Of a stretch of 64,000 bases of DNA, positions 7,747-17,103 are shown one piece after another. Each line of letters begins with the position of its first letter. The stretch's first letter is position 1. Source of the stretch: Corynebacterium sp. (lineage in GTDB: Bacteria > Actinomycetota > Actinomycetes > Mycobacteriales > Mycobacteriaceae); assembly GCF_030532965.1 (NCBI RefSeq), contig NZ_JAUNKC010000009.1:1-64000 (forward strand). The letters are read 5' to 3'. The notes under the pieces were generated by a model. It searched no databases and was not told where the DNA came from. It saw only the letters and a program-made list of their open reading frames with translations. Position numbers and translations under genes: made by a program.

Positions 7747-9183
7747 ATGTGGCACACGACTGTACCGATGCTTGCGCGCCAGGAGTTCTCATCCATGATG
7801 TGGTTTCGAGACGACTTGCGGATAACGGATAACCTGGGGCTTCATCACGCCCGCAGCGTTGGGGATGTCGCCGCGGTGTATGTCGTGGAATCGCCCAGCC
7901 CAGGAGTTAGAAAACTAGGCGGTGCCGCATCGTGGTGGTTGCACCATAGTTTGGTGTCATTGCAGACCCGTCTTGCGGATTTAGGAATTCCATTGATCAT
8001 TGCGTCGGGGAATGCGGTCGATATCATTCCCCGGCTGGCGGAATCGCTGCAGGTTACCGCGGTAGCGTGGTCACGACGCTACCATCAACCCCAAGCCGTC
8101 ATAGACGATACTGTGGCTGAGTTATTGGCAAAACGGGACATAGAAAGCACGAGTTTTCCCGGCGCGTTGCTCGCGGAGCCCGGGGAAATTGTCACTAAGA
8201 CCGCATCGCCGTACAAGGTGTACACGCCGTTTGCCGCTAATCTGCAAGGGTTTCAACACGATCATCCGGTGGCGGAAATTCCGCCGGTGCCTGCAAATAG
8301 TAAGGTGCGCCTAGATGCGGAAATAGCGCAGCTCTTGCGTGCCTCGATCGACGATGCGGCGTTGCTGCCGAGCCACCCGAGCCGAAACGAGCCTGATTGG
8401 GCTGCGGATTTTAGCAACGTGTGGACGCCGGGGGAACCTGCTGCGTGGCGCAGGTGGGATGCCTTCTCTCCGACGCTGGAGACTGCGGCGGGCCGTTACG
8501 CGTCCGAGCGAGATTTTCCGGCGGTGGCAGTTACCAGCGGTTTGTCGCCGCATATTCGGTTTGGGGAAATCAGCATCCACACGCTTTACGACGCCGCCCG
8601 GGAATGCGGCGATAACGATAATGTTTCGCGGTTCTGCGCGGAGTTAATGTGGCGGGATTTCGCGTGGAATAGGCTGTATCACCTTCCCAATTTAGCCACC
8701 GAAAATTCCCGCCCAGAATTTGATCGCTTCCCGTGGCGAAGAACCCCGGATGCGGATTTTGCGTTGTGGTGTCAGGGCGACACGGGCTTCGGCCTGTTCG
8801 ATGCGGGTATGCGGGAGTTGGGCCGAACTGGTTTCATGCATAATCGGGTGCGTATGGTCGCAGCGTCGTTGTTGACCAAGAACCTAGGCTTTGATTGGCG
8901 GTTAGGGGAACAGTGGTTCTGGGACCAGCTTGTCGACGCCGACCCGGCCAGCAATCCGTTTAACTGGCAGTGGGTGGCAGGTTGTGGCGATGACGCCGCC
9001 CCCTATTTCCGGATTTTCAACCCGCATACCCAGGCGAAACGCTTTGATCCCACGAATGAGTACATCACCCGGTGGGTGCCGGAATACCCCACGATGGCGT
9101 ATCCCGAACCGATGGTGGATGCAAGTGAAACCCGCCAATTAGCGTTGGCGGCCTACCACCAGATAAAGACACACCAGAGTTAG
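7747..9183 (+). CDS. phr: Deoxyribodipyrimidine photolyase
   Basis: A 478-aa cryptochrome/photolyase-family enzyme that uses FAD and light to split cyclobutane pyrimidine dimers. The N-terminal alpha/beta domain starts with MMWFRDDLRITDNLGL; the FAD-binding domain carries CAELMWRDFAWNRLYH, GMRELGRTGFMHNRVRM, and NPFNWQWVAGCGDDAAPYF followed by a RWVPE end, all diagnostic. The start is uncertain: the ATG at 7747 has a -10 7 nt upstream and supplies the first strand, while AGGAG precedes the ATG at 7795, which would remove 16 residues. Its TAG overlaps the TAA of the convergent DUF2625 gene. Confidence 0.93.
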   Translation: MWHTTVPMLARQEFSSMMWFRDDLRITDNLGLHHARSVGDVAAVYVVESPSPGVRKLGGAASWWLHHSLVSLQTRLADLGIPLIIASGNAVDIIPRLAESLQVTAVAWSRRYHQPQAVIDDTVAELLAKRDIESTSFPGALLAEPGEIVTKTASPYKVYTPFAANLQGFQHDHPVAEIPPVPANSKVRLDAEIAQLLRASIDDAALLPSHPSRNEPDWAADFSNVWTPGEPAAWRRWDAFSPTLETAAGRYASERDFPAVAVTSGLSPHIRFGEISIHTLYDAARECGDNDNVSRFCAELMWRDFAWNRLYHLPNLATENSRPEFDRFPWRRTPDADFALWCQGDTGFGLFDAGMRELGRTGFMHNRVRMVAASLLTKNLGFDWRLGEQWFWDQLVDADPASNPFNWQWVAGCGDDAAPYFRIFNPHTQAKRFDPTNEYITRWVPEYPTMAYPEPMVDASETRQLALAAYHQIKTHQS

Positions 9184-9833
9184 CCGTTGCTGGCTGCGGA
9201 GGTTTCATAGAATGCAAAGATTTCCGCCATAGGAACCGCCGTGCGGGTGATCCTGTCAACGTCCTGGCTTTCACGGCTAAATAGCGGCGGGAAGACCATG
9301 AATCCTTGATCCAGTCGCAGCGCTTTCGTGTCCGCTTCCCACCCTTCCCACCGGAACAGGTCGTAGAATTTCGTGGTTGCCCCGCCGAGAAACGCGTGGA
9401 TGAAGCCGGAGTGCCCCATGTCGAGCCCCTCCCATTCCAGACCGTCTGGCGAGAAATAGCACACTTCGCCGGGGCTGATCCCTAGACCACCGCCGTCGAT
9501 GGCGAATCGACCGCCCAGGACGTCGTGACCGAAAATCAAGGCACCGGGTACGCTCGGTTCGGTGATGCCACTTGCCTCGGCGATGCTGGGTAGTTGCGCT
9601 CCCCCGCCGCCATAAAGTCGAACCCAGCCGTTATCGATGAGGATTCCACCGCAGTTATATGCGATGCCACCTAGGGTGGAATGGGTCGTCACCTGGAGTT
9701 TATGGAGGGTGTCCGCCCCGGAATCCGTGGGCAGAACCTCGACTGCTACCGGAGCGGTTTTGATTGCTTCTTCGATTTCATTCCAGGCGGGGTCAGTGAC
9801 GTCTGTGAGCTCTTCAATTGTTCGAATTTGCAT
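9180..9833 (-). CDS. DUF2625 family protein
   Basis: A 217-aa protein matching DUF2625 along its length: an N-terminal EELTDVTDPAWNEIEEAI, then LQVTTHSTLGGIAYNCGGIL, DNGWVRLYGGG, GGRFAIDGGGLG and CYFSPDGLEWEGLDMGHS. The family has no established function; it occurs as single genes in many bacteria and may be SUKH-like or immunity-related, which is inference. Convergent with phr, the two stop codons overlapping by 3 bp; no shared terminator is visible. Confidence 0.85.
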   Translation of the reverse strand: MQIRTIEELTDVTDPAWNEIEEAIKTAPVAVEVLPTDSGADTLHKLQVTTHSTLGGIAYNCGGILIDNGWVRLYGGGGAQLPSIAEASGITEPSVPGALIFGHDVLGGRFAIDGGGLGISPGEVCYFSPDGLEWEGLDMGHSGFIHAFLGGATTKFYDLFRWEGWEADTKALRLDQGFMVFPPLFSRESQDVDRITRTAVPMAEIFAFYETSAASNG

Positions 9834-9886
9834 GCCTCACAGGTTAGTGGGTAGAACAACCGCCCATAATGAAATTTACGAATTCG

Positions 9887-10903
9887 TTAACTCAATGCAG
9901 CTACGATCCGATCGCCGACGTCAACGGTGCGAACCGGACCTGGTTGCCGAGACACAACATCAGCTTCCACCGCCTGTTCGATGCGGCGAGCATTGTGGTC
10001 GTCGCCAAGGTGGCGCAGCAACATCGCGGCGGACAAAATTGCTGCGGTTGGGTCGGCGATACCTTGCCCAGCGATATCCGGCGCGGAACCGTGAACGGGT
10101 TCAAACATCGATGGGTTTGCGCCCGTCGCGTCGATATTCCCGGATGCCGCTAATCCAATCCCACCGGTGACCGCTCCCGCCAAGTCAGTGAGAATGTCGC
10201 CGAAGAGATTGTCGGTGACGATCACGTCATATCGACCTGGATCGGTAACCATGTAAATGGTGGCGGCATCAATGTGGTTGTATTCCACCGTGACCTCGGG
10301 GAATTCTTGCGCTACTTCGTCGACGGTGCGCTGCCACAGTGAACCTGCATTGACCAAGACGTTGGTCTTGTGCACCAGAGTAAGATGCTTCCGACGTGCT
10401 TGGGCGCGACTAAAAGCATCACGGACGACTCGCTCCACCCCGTACCTGGTGTTTTGTGAGACCTCAGAGGCTACTTCATGCTCGGTCCCCTCCCGCAGCA
10501 CACCGCCGTTTCCGCAATAAAGCCCTTCGGTTCCTTCCCGCACCACCACAAAGTCAATGTCGCCGGGATTAGCCAGCGGCGAGGTTGCGGTTGGGAAAAG
10601 CTTTGCGGGGCGCAGATTCACGTGATGGTCGAGCGCGAACCGCATTTTCAGCAGCAATCCTCGTTCCAAAACGCCGGGGGGAACCGCGCCCGGCGCGCCG
10701 ATGGCGCCCAGGAGAATAGCGTCGTGTTCCCGCAATGACGCCAGGTCCGCGTCAGTGAGAAGTTCGCCGTTTTTCAGGTAGCGGGTGGCGCCGAGATCGT
10801 ATTCGGTGATGTCGATGTCGTCGCGCACCGCGTGGAGCACCTTGAGGGCTTCGGTGGTTACTTCGGGGCCGATTCCGTCGCCACCAATAACGGCAAGTTT
10901 CAT
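9887..10903 (-). CDS. leuB: 3-isopropylmalate dehydrogenase
   Basis: A 338-aa NAD-dependent enzyme of leucine synthesis that oxidises and decarboxylates 3-isopropylmalate. Motifs: [10 protein letters not shown] at the N-terminus, [20 protein letters not shown], the catalytic Tyr/Lys region [14 protein letters not shown] and VHKTNVL, and the metal-binding [17 protein letters not shown] 10903 is chosen for its match to the family N-terminus and an AAAGGA 11 nt upstream; an earlier in-frame start at 10924 would add seven residues. Divergent from the DUF4862 gene, with the shared intergenic region carrying a 24-bp palindrome. Confidence 0.96.
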   Translation of the reverse strand: MKLAVIGGDGIGPEVTTEALKVLHAVRDDIDITEYDLGATRYLKNGELLTDADLASLREHDAILLGAIGAPGAVPPGVLERGLLLKMRFALDHHVNLRPAKLFPTATSPLANPGDIDFVVVREGTEGLYCGNGGVLREGTEHEVASEVSQNTRYGVERVVRDAFSRAQARRKHLTLVHKTNVLVNAGSLWQRTVDEVAQEFPEVTVEYNHIDAATIYMVTDPGRYDVIVTDNLFGDILTDLAGAVTGGIGLAASGNIDATGANPSMFEPVHGSAPDIAGQGIADPTAAILSAAMLLRHLGDDHNARRIEQAVEADVVSRQPGPVRTVDVGDRIVAALS

Positions 10904-10991
10904 TATGCGGGATTCCTTTCTCACTATGTGAACTCCTGGTGAAGTTTAGCACCCCAACCCCCATTAGGCACCCCAGCACCCCCACCTGCCC

Positions 10992-10997
10992 TACAAT
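10992..10997 (+). promoter_or_regulatory. -10 hexamer TACAAT of the DUF4862 gene
   Basis: TACAAT ends 2 bp before the palindrome at 11000-11023, so a bound repressor would cover the predicted transcription start. Confidence 0.5.
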
Positions 10998-10999
10998 GG

Positions 11000-11023
11000 A
11001 ATTCATCAGACGTCTGATGAATT
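11000..11023. promoter_or_regulatory. Perfect 24-bp palindromic operator
   Basis: AATTCATCAGAC joined directly to GTCTGATGAATT, symmetric at every base. Placement just after a -10 and before an RBS-led gene fits a repressor site; GntR-family regulators commonly use such AT-flanked dyads. No regulator gene is adjacent. Confidence 0.75.
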
Positions 11024-11055
11024 TTGTGGTTGTCTTTACAGGAAGGTTCCCTCTC

Positions 11056-11922
11056 ATGACCACCCGCCCGTTTCTCCTCGGTGCTTACGCTTCCATGCCC
11101 ACTAGCCTCGCAGAGCAGGAACACTACTACGAATTACTCGCCAGACAAGATTGGATCACAGGCCTAGAAATCCCCTACCCCGGCCAACTCGCCGATCCCC
11201 AAACCCGCAGTTGGTTAGGACCGCACATCGCAAAGTTCCCCGACTCCATCATCACCGCCATTCCCGGCACGATGGTAAACGTCTGGGCCGATGGAACATT
11301 CGGCCTCGCCAGCCCCGATGCGGAAGGCCGGTCAAAAGCACTCGCTTTTACGAAGGAGATCTACCAGATCGCCACCACGTTGAACATTTCCACCATCGCG
11401 GTGCATTCCGCACCCACCACCGATTGCGACCCGGCGGCGTTTCGAGAATCGATGAAAGAGATCCTAAGCTGGGGCGATAAGACGATCATTATCGAGCATT
11501 GCGACTCCAAAACCCTCAACCACACCCCGGAAAAGGGATTTTTAACCCTGGAGGAGGAACTCTCTGTAGCTGAAGAGGTAGGGGTTCAGGTTTCGATCAA
11601 TTGGGGCCGCTCCGCCATAGATGGCCGCAGCAACGACACCCCCATCCAACACATCACTTCCGCACGAAATCACGACCTATTGGCCGGGGTGATCTTCTCC
11701 GGCGCCTCGGATCGCGAAACCGCCTACGGTGCAGCGTGGGCCGACGGGCATTTGCCCAGTTCGATTCATGAACCGGCATCCCTGCTCAGCCCAGCTGCTA
11801 TTTCCGCCGCCATCGAAGCAGCTGGCGACGTTTCATTCGTGGGCGCAAAGGTGTGTGTCCCGCCAACCGCCTCATTGGAAGACCGATTGGCGATGGTGCG
11901 CGTAATCTACGACGCAACCTAA
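11056..11922 (+). CDS. DUF4862 family protein (TIM-barrel-like)
   Basis: A 288-aa protein matching DUF4862: LLGAYASMPTSLAEQEHYY at the start, a VHSAP loop, IIEHCDS, and a SINWGRSAIDG strand, arranged like a sugar-isomerase/xylose-isomerase-like TIM barrel with conserved Glu, His and Asp. The catalytic role is not established; family members often sit with GntR-regulated sugar or sialic-acid genes. Start 11056 follows GGAAGG. The gene stands alone under a 24-bp palindromic operator, so its expression is probably controlled by an effector-responsive repressor encoded elsewhere. Confidence 0.8.
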   Translation: MTTRPFLLGAYASMPTSLAEQEHYYELLARQDWITGLEIPYPGQLADPQTRSWLGPHIAKFPDSIITAIPGTMVNVWADGTFGLASPDAEGRSKALAFTKEIYQIATTLNISTIAVHSAPTTDCDPAAFRESMKEILSWGDKTIIIEHCDSKTLNHTPEKGFLTLEEELSVAEEVGVQVSINWGRSAIDGRSNDTPIQHITSARNHDLLAGVIFSGASDRETAYGAAWADGHLPSSIHEPASLLSPAAISAAIEAAGDVSFVGAKVCVPPTASLEDRLAMVRVIYDAT

Positions 11923-11974
11923 GTCCCGCCAATCGGTGCAACTGACCACGGTGGCAGCGTCGACAAGCGAACCG

Positions 11975-13129
11975 CTACATCTTCTCGGCGCCGCGGGCTG
12001 CAGTGACCAAATTCTCCACGGTTGCCCGAACCGACGCTGGGATACGTTGATCATCCAGGTTCAAGAAACCTTGCACGATCAAATCCCGCGCGTTGTCTTC
12101 ATCCAAACCCATCGCACGAAGATAATCCAGCTTATCGTCATCGATCATGCCCACCGATGCTTCATGCGAAAGCTGTGCCCTTGCCACCTGGGCGTCCAAA
12201 GCAGGAATCGACTCAATCTGCCCAGAATCTTTGAGCATCAAACCGTCGCACTCTAAGAAACCTCGGGCATCAGCCACCGTGGCCCGCAATGTCGACCGAT
12301 TGCGAATCACACCACCATCGGCGACCATGCGGGCGACCTGCTCCGCCTGGGCACCAGGCCCGGTCAACACTACCGTCGATGCCATCTCGCGGGTCGTTCC
12401 CTCGGGGGCAAAAACGATGGAGTGATCAGTCACCGCCGAATCCTTACCCACCGTGGTCACCGAATCCGAATGGTGCTTTGTCAATCCCGATACCGCAACA
12501 GACACCGAACTGGTGCTGGCGCCCTCACCCACCGTTGTTCGATCGTAGGAATACACGGTCATGTTGGCGCCCCACCTATCAACATCGACGGAACGAACCT
12601 GAGCCCCATCTCCGATGAATGTCTCCGAAACCGATACATGTGTCGCATGCGTGAGAGCTGGCGCAACCGCAGCGCCGGAAACACTGTCGACAACCGCATT
12701 CTTTCCAATAACCGTGATGTCGTGAACGAATTGTCGCTCCTGCGGTTTGGTCAAAACGGTAAACGATTGGGTCGGCATAGTCACCTGCGCACCGTCTTTA
12801 ACCCAGGTAAAGGTACCCAATGGCTCCTGGGTCGATTCGAACGCCCGACGCAATACTTCATCCCCATCGGGACTGATAAGGCTAAACATCAATTCCTGCA
12901 CCCAAGGCAGCTCGATAAGCGCCTGGGCTAATGGCATGACCACCACATTAGGGTCATTAGTCACCATCGACCCGAAGTGGTGATCAACCACAATACTTGT
13001 GCCCGCGCGTTGCTCCTCTGGCGCCCAGCCTATCGACGCCAGCAATTCCGGAGTAACGCTCAACGGACCGATCCCATTTTCAGCCGCCGCCATCAGCGGC
13101 GAGGCTGTTGGTGCAATTCCATTGCTCAT
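11975..13129 (-). CDS. SufB/SufD-family Fe-S assembly scaffold, stand-alone type
   Basis: A 384-aa protein of the SufB/SufD beta-helix family. The C-terminal signature AQLSHEASVGMIDDDKLDYL followed by RAMGLDEDNARDLIVQGF is typical and resembles the single SufB/D protein of archaea and anaerobes (HEA in place of the SufD-type SHG) more than the SufD of the corynebacterial sufRBDCSUT operon. It should pair with the SufC-like ATPase encoded just upstream, 43 bp away, to build or move Fe-S clusters. ATG 13129 follows AGAGGA. No sufB, sufS or sufU gene is in the window. Confidence 0.85.
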   Translation of the reverse strand: MSNGIAPTASPLMAAAENGIGPLSVTPELLASIGWAPEEQRAGTSIVVDHHFGSMVTNDPNVVVMPLAQALIELPWVQELMFSLISPDGDEVLRRAFESTQEPLGTFTWVKDGAQVTMPTQSFTVLTKPQERQFVHDITVIGKNAVVDSVSGAAVAPALTHATHVSVSETFIGDGAQVRSVDVDRWGANMTVYSYDRTTVGEGASTSSVSVAVSGLTKHHSDSVTTVGKDSAVTDHSIVFAPEGTTREMASTVVLTGPGAQAEQVARMVADGGVIRNRSTLRATVADARGFLECDGLMLKDSGQIESIPALDAQVARAQLSHEASVGMIDDDKLDYLRAMGLDEDNARDLIVQGFLNLDDQRIPASVRATVENLVTAARGAEKM

Positions 13130-13171
13130 AATCAATCATCCTCTCCACAGTTTTCTCTAACGCCTCACGGC

Positions 13172-13891
13172 TTAAGCAGCCACGTACCCGTCTTTGCGAA
13201 TGCGATCAAATAGTTCTCGTGGCGGTGCCGATTCAACTATCCGACCATCAACCATCAAATGCCCCATTACGGCATCAACTCCATCCAGGATGAAACCAGT
13301 GTGGGTGATGGCTAATACCGCCCGCTTTTGGCCCGCAGCAGTTGGGGTTTGCAACAGATGATTGATCGCGGAACTGACCACATTTACCTGCTGCAAATCA
13401 ACACCAGATTCCGGCTCATCCAACAGACACATCGTGGGATCGTGCAGACCAAGTTTGGCCACTTCCCAGCGCTTTACCTCGCCGCCGGAAAAACCGCAGT
13501 TCACGTCGCGGTCGACCAGATACTCCACCCCCAATTGCTTGGCGGTGGTATCCAAGCGGTTCGTAGCTCCTATGGCTTGTGCTAGTCGACGCACCGAGAC
13601 CCCTGGAATTGACGGCGGCCGTTGGAACGCTAAGCCCAACCCACACCGGGCGCGCTCATCCACCTCAAGATCCGCCACATTAGTTGTACCTAGTAGGGCG
13701 GTTCCGCCGGTGATCTCGAACGGTTTAATTCCCATCAAGCCGCATAACAACGAGGACTTACCCGACCCATTCGGGCCGATCAGAATATGACATTCACCCT
13801 CATTGATCGTCAGCGACACGTCATGGCAGATTTCCTTATCACCCACCGAAATGCACACGTTTTCTAAGCTCAACACCGGTTTGGTAGACAT
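13172..13891 (-). CDS. sufC: SufC-like ABC ATPase
   Basis: A 239-aa SufC-family ATPase with Walker A GPNGSGKSSL, the SufC-type Q-loop LAFQRPPSIPGV, signature CGFSGGEVKRWEVAKL, Walker B CLLDEPESGVDL and the switch His in ITHTGFIL. SufC ATPases bind SufB/SufD and drive Fe-S cluster assembly; they are not transporters. AGGAGGG lies 5 nt before the ATG, the best ribosome binding site of the window. It forms a two-gene operon with the SufB/D protein that follows. The canonical SUF operon of corynebacteria would be elsewhere, so this is probably a second, minimal system. Confidence 0.87.
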   Translation of the reverse strand: MSTKPVLSLENVCISVGDKEICHDVSLTINEGECHILIGPNGSGKSSLLCGLMGIKPFEITGGTALLGTTNVADLEVDERARCGLGLAFQRPPSIPGVSVRRLAQAIGATNRLDTTAKQLGVEYLVDRDVNCGFSGGEVKRWEVAKLGLHDPTMCLLDEPESGVDLQQVNVVSSAINHLLQTPTAAGQKRAVLAITHTGFILDGVDAVMGHLMVDGRIVESAPPRELFDRIRKDGYVAA

Positions 13892-14292
13892 TACTACCCT
13901 CCTAACACGTTGGGCAGGTGGGCGGCGCCCACACCATCAAACCACACACCTGCAGGTTTTAATGCTCTCAACCCCCATCGTAAGTTTGACTCCGAAATAA
14001 ATAAAGGAAAGAAAAGCTTTTTCGCATATCCCACTCATACGCTCCCACATTCGGGGGCGGCGTAGGTGTATCCGATCTAATCTGCGCTGAACTGCCCTAT
14101 CAAATAGCCAAGGGGTGCTAAAACCTTTGAAACGGCAAAACCTCATGTCCAATCTCGGTAGCTGATTGTATTCCGTGCCCCACATCAGCGGTAAGAACAA
14201 AATCCCCTCAGATAAACTGGCATCCGCGATTTTTTCACCCCACCCTAGCCAAAAGACATCAACGTACACCCCTTCCGCGCTAGGACATGCGG
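13892..14292. other. 400-bp non-coding stretch upstream of the Suf-like pair
   Basis: No convincing gene. A minus-strand 110-codon frame (13937-14269) has no start signal or family likeness. The segment is the expected site of the promoter for the minus-strand sufC-like gene and of the end of the SnoaL-like gene, but I see no clear operator or Fe-S regulator box. Confidence 0.5.
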
Positions 14293-14721
14293 CTAGTTCC
14301 TTTTCTCCCCAAGGAAGACATCCTCAGCCGCATTATCCTGTGAAAACAGCCGTACCTCGACGATGCGGCCATCGGCCACCGTCAGCAGGTCGATGCCGCT
14401 TTGATCCATGTGGATCGTCTCCCCCGCTTCCGTCGCCCGAGTGCCGGTGAACCTGACCGGCACCGCAACCACGTGTGCATTCACCATCGGACTTCCGGTT
14501 GGCTGCACCGTCAGCGTTCCTTGGGAAAACTCCATCATGGTGCTAATGAGGGAAACTACTGCATCAATGCCCTCATAGCTCCCGGAAAACTGGTTGTTGC
14601 CTGGTTGGTGCCACCGCACCTGCGGGTCTAAGAAGCCCACTGCATCAGTCACTCGCCCTTCGGCCAGCGCGGCAAAATACTGTTCTACAATGAAACGTGC
14701 TTGGATAGAGTGCTGTGGCAT
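14293..14721 (-). CDS. SnoaL/NTF2-like protein
   Basis: A 142-aa protein of the NTF2-like fold: an N-terminal helix pair (VEQYFAALAEGRVTDAVGFL), the DPQVRWHQPGNNQFSGSYEG segment typical of SnoaL-like/ketosteroid-isomerase-like proteins, and a final strand GRIVEVRLFSQD. Substrate unknown. The start at 14721 follows AGGAGAGG with 8 nt spacing. It is divergent from an HxlR-type regulator and the shared region holds a palindrome, so that regulator probably controls it. Confidence 0.83.
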   Translation of the reverse strand: MPQHSIQARFIVEQYFAALAEGRVTDAVGFLDPQVRWHQPGNNQFSGSYEGIDAVVSLISTMMEFSQGTLTVQPTGSPMVNAHVVAVPVRFTGTRATEAGETIHMDQSGIDLLTVADGRIVEVRLFSQDNAAEDVFLGEKRN

Positions 14722-14796
14722 GTGAATACCTCTCCTCATGCGTCGAAAACCGGATGGGATCTACTGGACAAACCCAATGGTTACACACGCCCCCAC

Positions 14797-14814
14797 AGTT
14801 ACTTCAAGGTAACT
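14797..14814. promoter_or_regulatory. Palindrome AGTTAC-N6-GTAACT, putative HxlR operator
   Basis: An 18-bp dyad, AGTTACTTCAAGGTAACT, between the divergent SnoaL-like and HxlR genes. HxlR-family regulators bind TTACTT/AAGTAA-like dyads, which this resembles. Confidence 0.6.
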
Positions 14815-14830
14815 ATCACCCAAGGACAGT

Positions 14831-15202
14831 ATGATGCCCGACACACACTGGAATATCTTTTTCGCCGATTGTCCCTCCCGCACCTCGCTCGCGCGAATCG
14901 CCAATAAATGGACCGCCATGATTGTCATCTATCTCGCATCCGGTCCCCGCCGGTTTGGCCAGATCAAAGAGAAGCTCACCGGGATCAGCGCCAAAGTTCT
15001 CACCGATACGTTGCGAGCACTAGAACGGGACGGAATTATCAATCGCAAGGAATTCGACGAAATCCCGATCCGGGTGGAATACGAACTCACGGAACTAGGC
15101 GAAACCCTCATCGAGCCGCTGTCTGCATTACGACGCTGGGCCGAGACCCACGCAGAGGACGTCATGGCGGCCCAAGCCAAATACGACAACGCCATTTCCT
15201 AA
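14831..15202 (+). CDS. HxlR-family transcriptional regulator
   Basis: A 123-aa winged-helix regulator. It has an N-terminal Cys (FFADCPSRT) where redox-sensing HxlR proteins carry theirs, then ARIANKWTAMIVIYL, FGQIKEKLTGISAKVLTDTLRALERDG (recognition helix) and YELTELGETL. It is expected to bind as a dimer to the palindrome 17 bp upstream and to control itself and the divergent SnoaL-like gene. The inducer may be a quinone, aldehyde or other electrophile if the Cys is a sensor; that part is inference. Confidence 0.9.
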   Translation: MMPDTHWNIFFADCPSRTSLARIANKWTAMIVIYLASGPRRFGQIKEKLTGISAKVLTDTLRALERDGIINRKEFDEIPIRVEYELTELGETLIEPLSALRRWAETHAEDVMAAQAKYDNAIS

Positions 15203-15234
15203 CGCTTCTCGATAAAAAATCCTACACATGCACC

Positions 15235-15276
15235 CACCCCGCGCCACAAACTCAGTCAAAGCCGTAACGCGGGGTG
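15235..15276. terminator. Inverted repeat between convergent hxlR-like and serA genes
   Basis: CACCCCGCG (15235-15243) and CGCGGGGTG (15268-15276) with a 24-nt loop; on the minus strand it is followed, after about 14 nt, by a T-rich run. The long loop makes it a moderate candidate. Confidence 0.5.
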
Positions 15277-15299
15277 GTGAGAATTGTTGTTAGGCAGGA

Positions 15300-16892
15300 T
15301 TAGCCGAGATCCAATTGGAAAGCTTCCGCCTTGAGATCCGAGGCAATCTGTTCCAACAGCTCCTGCGAAACCTCACTGTCAACGCGCAAAATCAGAACCG
15401 CGCCATCGCCGGCGGTTTCCTGAGTCAAGGCAGCAGCAACAATATTGATGCCCGCAGCCCCCAACGCGGTACCAACGATGCCGAGCGCACCCGGAGCATC
15501 GGCATAGTTGAAGAACAGATTACGGCCAGCAGCCCGAAGGTCAATACCACGGCCATTAATACGAACGATCTTCTCAACCCGCTCTAAACCGGTAAGCGCA
15601 CCGATAACGGAAATGCGCGTGCCATCAGAAGCGATTGCGGTGACATCCAAAACCGAGCGGTGAGAAACCGACTGCGGCGCCGTGGAAACCTCCACCTTGA
15701 GACCGCGCTCTTCAGCAATCGATGGGGCATTCACAAACGTCACCTGCTCGTCGATGATGCCGGAGAACAAACCGCGTACCGCAGACAAGCCCAATACTTC
15801 GACATCCTCGGTGGACAACTCGCCCCGCGCTTCAACTTCCAACCGCACTGGTGCCTTGCCCAGCATATGCCCCGCCACCAGGCCGAGCTTGCGAGCCAAT
15901 TCCAGCCACAGGGCAACCTCTTCACCCACCCGGCCACCGGAAACATTGACGGCGTCGGCAACAAATTCCCCAGCTAGTGCCTTAAGAACCGAAGCAGCCA
16001 CATCGGTGCCAGCCCGATCCTGCGCCTCCACAGTGGAAGCGCCCAGGTGCGGGGTCACAACAACTTCCGGCAGGGAGAACAGTGGCGAATCCGTGCACGG
16101 CTCGGTCTCAAAAACATCGAAACCGGCACCCCGGATGTGGCCCGCGGTGATAGCATCCGCCAACGCTTGCTCGTCGACAAGCCCGCCACGCGCCGCGTTG
16201 ATGATAATTTGGCCCTTCTTTGCCTTGGCAAGCAGCTCAGCATCAAACATGCCAGCGGTTTCCTTGGTCTTTGGCAAATGGATCGTCACAAAATCGGAAC
16301 GCGACATGAGGTCTTCCAGATCGGTAAGCTCCACGCCCAATTGGGCGGCACGCGCCGGGTTCGCATAGGGGTCGAACGCGAGAATGGTGGTTTCGAATGC
16401 TGCCAACCGCTGGGCGAAAAGTTGACCGATGTGGCCAAAACCCACGATACCTATGGTTTTACCGAAGATTTCCACCCCATTGAATGACGATCGCTTCCAC
16501 GTCTTCTCCCGCAGGGTCTGATCCGCAGCAGGGATCTGCCGGGCGGTGGAAAGCAACAGCGAAATCGCGTGTTCGCAGGCGGAGTGAATATTGGAAGTTG
16601 GGGCGTTCGCCACCATGACGCCACGTTCGGTTGCCGCGGCGATGTCCACATTGTCCAGGCCAACACCTGCACGGCCAACAATCTTGAGGTTTGGTGCGGC
16701 TTCAAGCACCTCACGGTCCACGGTCGTAGCCGACCGCACTAGTAACGCGTCTGCTTCGGGCACTGCTTTTAGTAATTCGGCGCGGTTTGGCCCGTCTACC
16801 CAGCGCACCTCCACTTGATCTCCGAGCGCGTCAACTGTGGACTGCGCGAGTTTGTCTGCAATGAGAACTACAGGAAGGCCATTCTGGCTCAC
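15300..16892 (-). CDS. serA: D-3-phosphoglycerate dehydrogenase
   Basis: A 530-aa type I enzyme that oxidises 3-phosphoglycerate in the first committed step of serine synthesis. Motifs: [12 protein letters not shown], Rossmann [26 protein letters not shown] and the catalytic His region [14 protein letters not shown]; the C-terminal half holds the intervening (ASB) domain and an ACT domain ([17 protein letters not shown]) for serine regulation. The GTG at 16892 is chosen because AGGAG lies 8 nt upstream and the protein then starts as the family does; reading further upstream adds residues without homology. Confidence 0.96.
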   Translation of the reverse strand: MSQNGLPVVLIADKLAQSTVDALGDQVEVRWVDGPNRAELLKAVPEADALLVRSATTVDREVLEAAPNLKIVGRAGVGLDNVDIAAATERGVMVANAPTSNIHSACEHAISLLLSTARQIPAADQTLREKTWKRSSFNGVEIFGKTIGIVGFGHIGQLFAQRLAAFETTILAFDPYANPARAAQLGVELTDLEDLMSRSDFVTIHLPKTKETAGMFDAELLAKAKKGQIIINAARGGLVDEQALADAITAGHIRGAGFDVFETEPCTDSPLFSLPEVVVTPHLGASTVEAQDRAGTDVAASVLKALAGEFVADAVNVSGGRVGEEVALWLELARKLGLVAGHMLGKAPVRLEVEARGELSTEDVEVLGLSAVRGLFSGIIDEQVTFVNAPSIAEERGLKVEVSTAPQSVSHRSVLDVTAIASDGTRISVIGALTGLERVEKIVRINGRGIDLRAAGRNLFFNYADAPGALGIVGTALGAAGINIVAAALTQETAGDGAVLILRVDSEVSQELLEQIASDLKAEAFQLDLG

Positions 16893-17103
16893 GTTGAAAC
16901 TCCTGGGAAAAACCGTTTTGTCCGTGTAACACCAACACGACCGCGCCGATGCTACCCGTGTCCACACCTGGCTTCGTGGCGTGCGACTGGTTAAGAAGTG
17001 TAGTCCAGATTGAACAAGCCTTGAGTCACCGTGTAGCGAGTTTTTCTAAAACTACTGTTCAAAGCTGTTTTTGCCAATCTAATCTGAACCACCATCGGGG
17101 GTA

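Noticed and set aside
14010..14025. GAAAAGCTTTTTCGC near the recurring element
   Set aside because: Resembles it but lacks the CGAC core; not counted.
13937..14269. 110-codon minus-strand frame upstream of the sufC-like gene
   Set aside because: No start signal, no recognisable domain and odd residue composition; treated as non-coding.
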